Part shown: in pieces, positions 63,161 through 64,000 of the stretch
Layout: each line of letters starts with the position of its first letter
Position numbering within the stretch: position 1 is the stretch's first letter
DNA from: Bacteroidales bacterium
GTDB lineage: Bacteria; Bacteroidota; Bacteroidia; Bacteroidales; F082
Direction of reading: 5' to 3'
Assembly: GCA_017651645.1 (NCBI GenBank)
Contig: JAGCCO010000013.1
Coordinates: forward strand, 1-64,000
Length of the DNA: 64,000 nucleotides
Translations under genes and position numbers: made by a program
The notes under the pieces: model-generated
Seen by the model: the letters and a program-made list of their open reading frames with translations, nothing else
Told to the model about the DNA's origin: nothing
The model's database searches: none

Positions 63161-64000
63161 ATGGACGGAGTTATTTTATTCGCTGACAACAAAATCTTTG
63201 AAGATGGACACGAAAACGATTTGTTTAATTTATTTCGTCAAAACCAAGAGTATTCTGTTCTTCCCATCGATAGTTTATCTTGTCTTGAAGCAACCATTCA
63301 ATCGGCTTCAACTTTTAAAGCCTGTATCATTGACTGGAATTTCATGGATGCAGGTGATTTTAATGATGATTTCAACGATGATTTTGGTGGAGTTGAAATA
63401 CCATCAAGAAATCCACTGACAATTCTTCAGAAATATACTCTCTATTCCCTCGTATATATTTATTCGGGAATTGACATCCCTGAAGATGACAAGGAATTAT
63501 TGGTGAAAAAGTACGGAACAAAAATCCAATTTAGGACAAAAACAAACAATGTTGATGAAGAATACCAATCCATTATAAAAGATATAAGACAGTTTGAATC
63601 AAACAATCCTCACATGGAGATTCCTTTCCTTTGGAGTCAAGCGATAAACCAAGCCGCTCAAACTATTTTCAATGAACTTGAAAACGCAGATCCATATTGG
63701 ATAAAGGAAATCAGAGATACGGCTCAAGATGATGGCGGAGAAGCCTCTTCTGAAGTGATTGATGTTTTTCACAATCTTTTAAGCGAAGACTTGATTCAAA
63801 ACGAGAATTTAAGAATAAAACTAAGCACTTATTCCACTGATGAAGTTATTACAAAAGAAGAAAACACCGCCAAATTATATCAACGTATTTATTATTCTAA
63901 ATTAAAAGACGACGCTCCAATTATGACTGGAGACATTTTCCACTTCGTTGATAATGACACCTGGGGCATATTAATTACTCCTGAATGTGAAGTGGCTAAG
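63161..64000 (+). CDS. Divergent receiver-like protein (runs off right edge)
   Basis: 280 codons are present and the frame is still open at the end. VILFADNKIFEDG at the start and KACIIDWNFMD near 55-65 match the first and third strands of a receiver domain, the latter with a candidate phosphoacceptor aspartate; acidic residues are reduced compared with CheY. The middle is helical. The last part, GDIFHFVDNDTWGILITPECEVAK, resembles a C-terminal module of divergent receivers linked to conflict systems, as I recall. It is probably the partner of the kinase-like gene two bases upstream. An effector may lie beyond the window. Confidence 0.7.
   Translation, partial: MDGVILFADNKIFEDGHENDLFNLFRQNQEYSVLPIDSLSCLEATIQSASTFKACIIDWNFMDAGDFNDDFNDDFGGVEIPSRNPLTILQKYTLYSLVYIYSGIDIPEDDKELLVKKYGTKIQFRTKTNNVDEEYQSIIKDIRQFESNNPHMEIPFLWSQAINQAAQTIFNELENADPYWIKEIRDTAQDDGGEASSEVIDVFHNLLSEDLIQNENLRIKLSTYSTDEVITKEENTAKLYQRIYYSKLKDDAPIMTGDIFHFVDNDTWGILITPECEVAK

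Overview
The window reads as chromosomal DNA of a bacterium of the order Bacteroidales (phylum Bacteroidota), most likely an uncultured gut-, rumen- or oral-type lineage outside the genus Bacteroides. The evidence is Bacteroidota-type promoters (TTTG, 19-21 nt, TANNTTTG) in front of many genes, abundant lipoproteins and outer-membrane beta-barrels, a TonB receptor paired with a DUF4249 lipoprotein, two BspA-type leucine-rich-repeat surface proteins, C-terminal type IX secretion sorting domains, and S46 dipeptidyl-peptidases. Together these suggest an asaccharolytic or peptide-using cell. Species cannot be named from the sequence alone.

Layout. 1-4.1 kb: two secreted surface proteins on the minus strand with look-alike promoters. 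4.4-11.3 kb: polyprenyl synthetase, divergent from a giant alpha-2-macroglobulin-like protein. 11.3-12.1 kb: a small GIY-YIG nuclease gene bracketed by two copies of a three-hairpin repeat cassette. 12.1-19.9 kb: secreted nuclease/phosphatase, two lipoproteins, RlmI-type rRNA methyltransferase, a DPP11-type S46 peptidase, a BspA protein and a DUF937 protein. 20-26.1 kb: minus-strand genes for a DUF4249 lipoprotein, TonB receptor, S41 protease and SGNH esterase with a barrel-like C-terminus. 26.2-40.3 kb: housekeeping genes (metG, purC, a PHP phosphatase, a U32 protein, tRNA-Pro, mntP, gpmA, an OstA-like protein, a MazG-like protein, glnS) and a C69 dipeptidase. 40.4-43.6 kb: a small orphan gene behind an unusual 68-bp upstream module, a 6S-like RNA candidate, a PIF1-type helicase and PspC. 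43.9-51.4 kb: a run of small barrels and lipoproteins with a TPR/HTH membrane regulator near its start. 51.5-58.9 kb: a GreA/B-Nudix fusion coupled to a DPP7-type peptidase, a transglutaminase-like protein, YceD-L32, a second copy of the 68-bp module in front of a nuclease-like orphan gene, and an ICMT-type methyltransferase. 58.9-59.5 kb: a cluster of unrelated palindromic repeats plus a pseudogene. 59.5 kb to the end: an AT-rich, tightly packed operon of DNA methyltransferase, dual-GHKL ATPase/kinase and receiver-like protein that runs off the window.

The most unusual material is (1) the right-edge methyltransferase/dual-GHKL/receiver operon, which looks like a defence or conflict system; (2) the 68-bp module, built of four 10-bp units, repeated 17 kb apart in front of two different small genes; and (3) the repeat cassettes around the GIY-YIG gene together with dispersed relatives whose stems have changed on both sides. 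Starts were moved from the longest possible ORF wherever a promoter, signal peptide or family alignment argued for it. All family assignments are from reading the protein sequence, without database searches.
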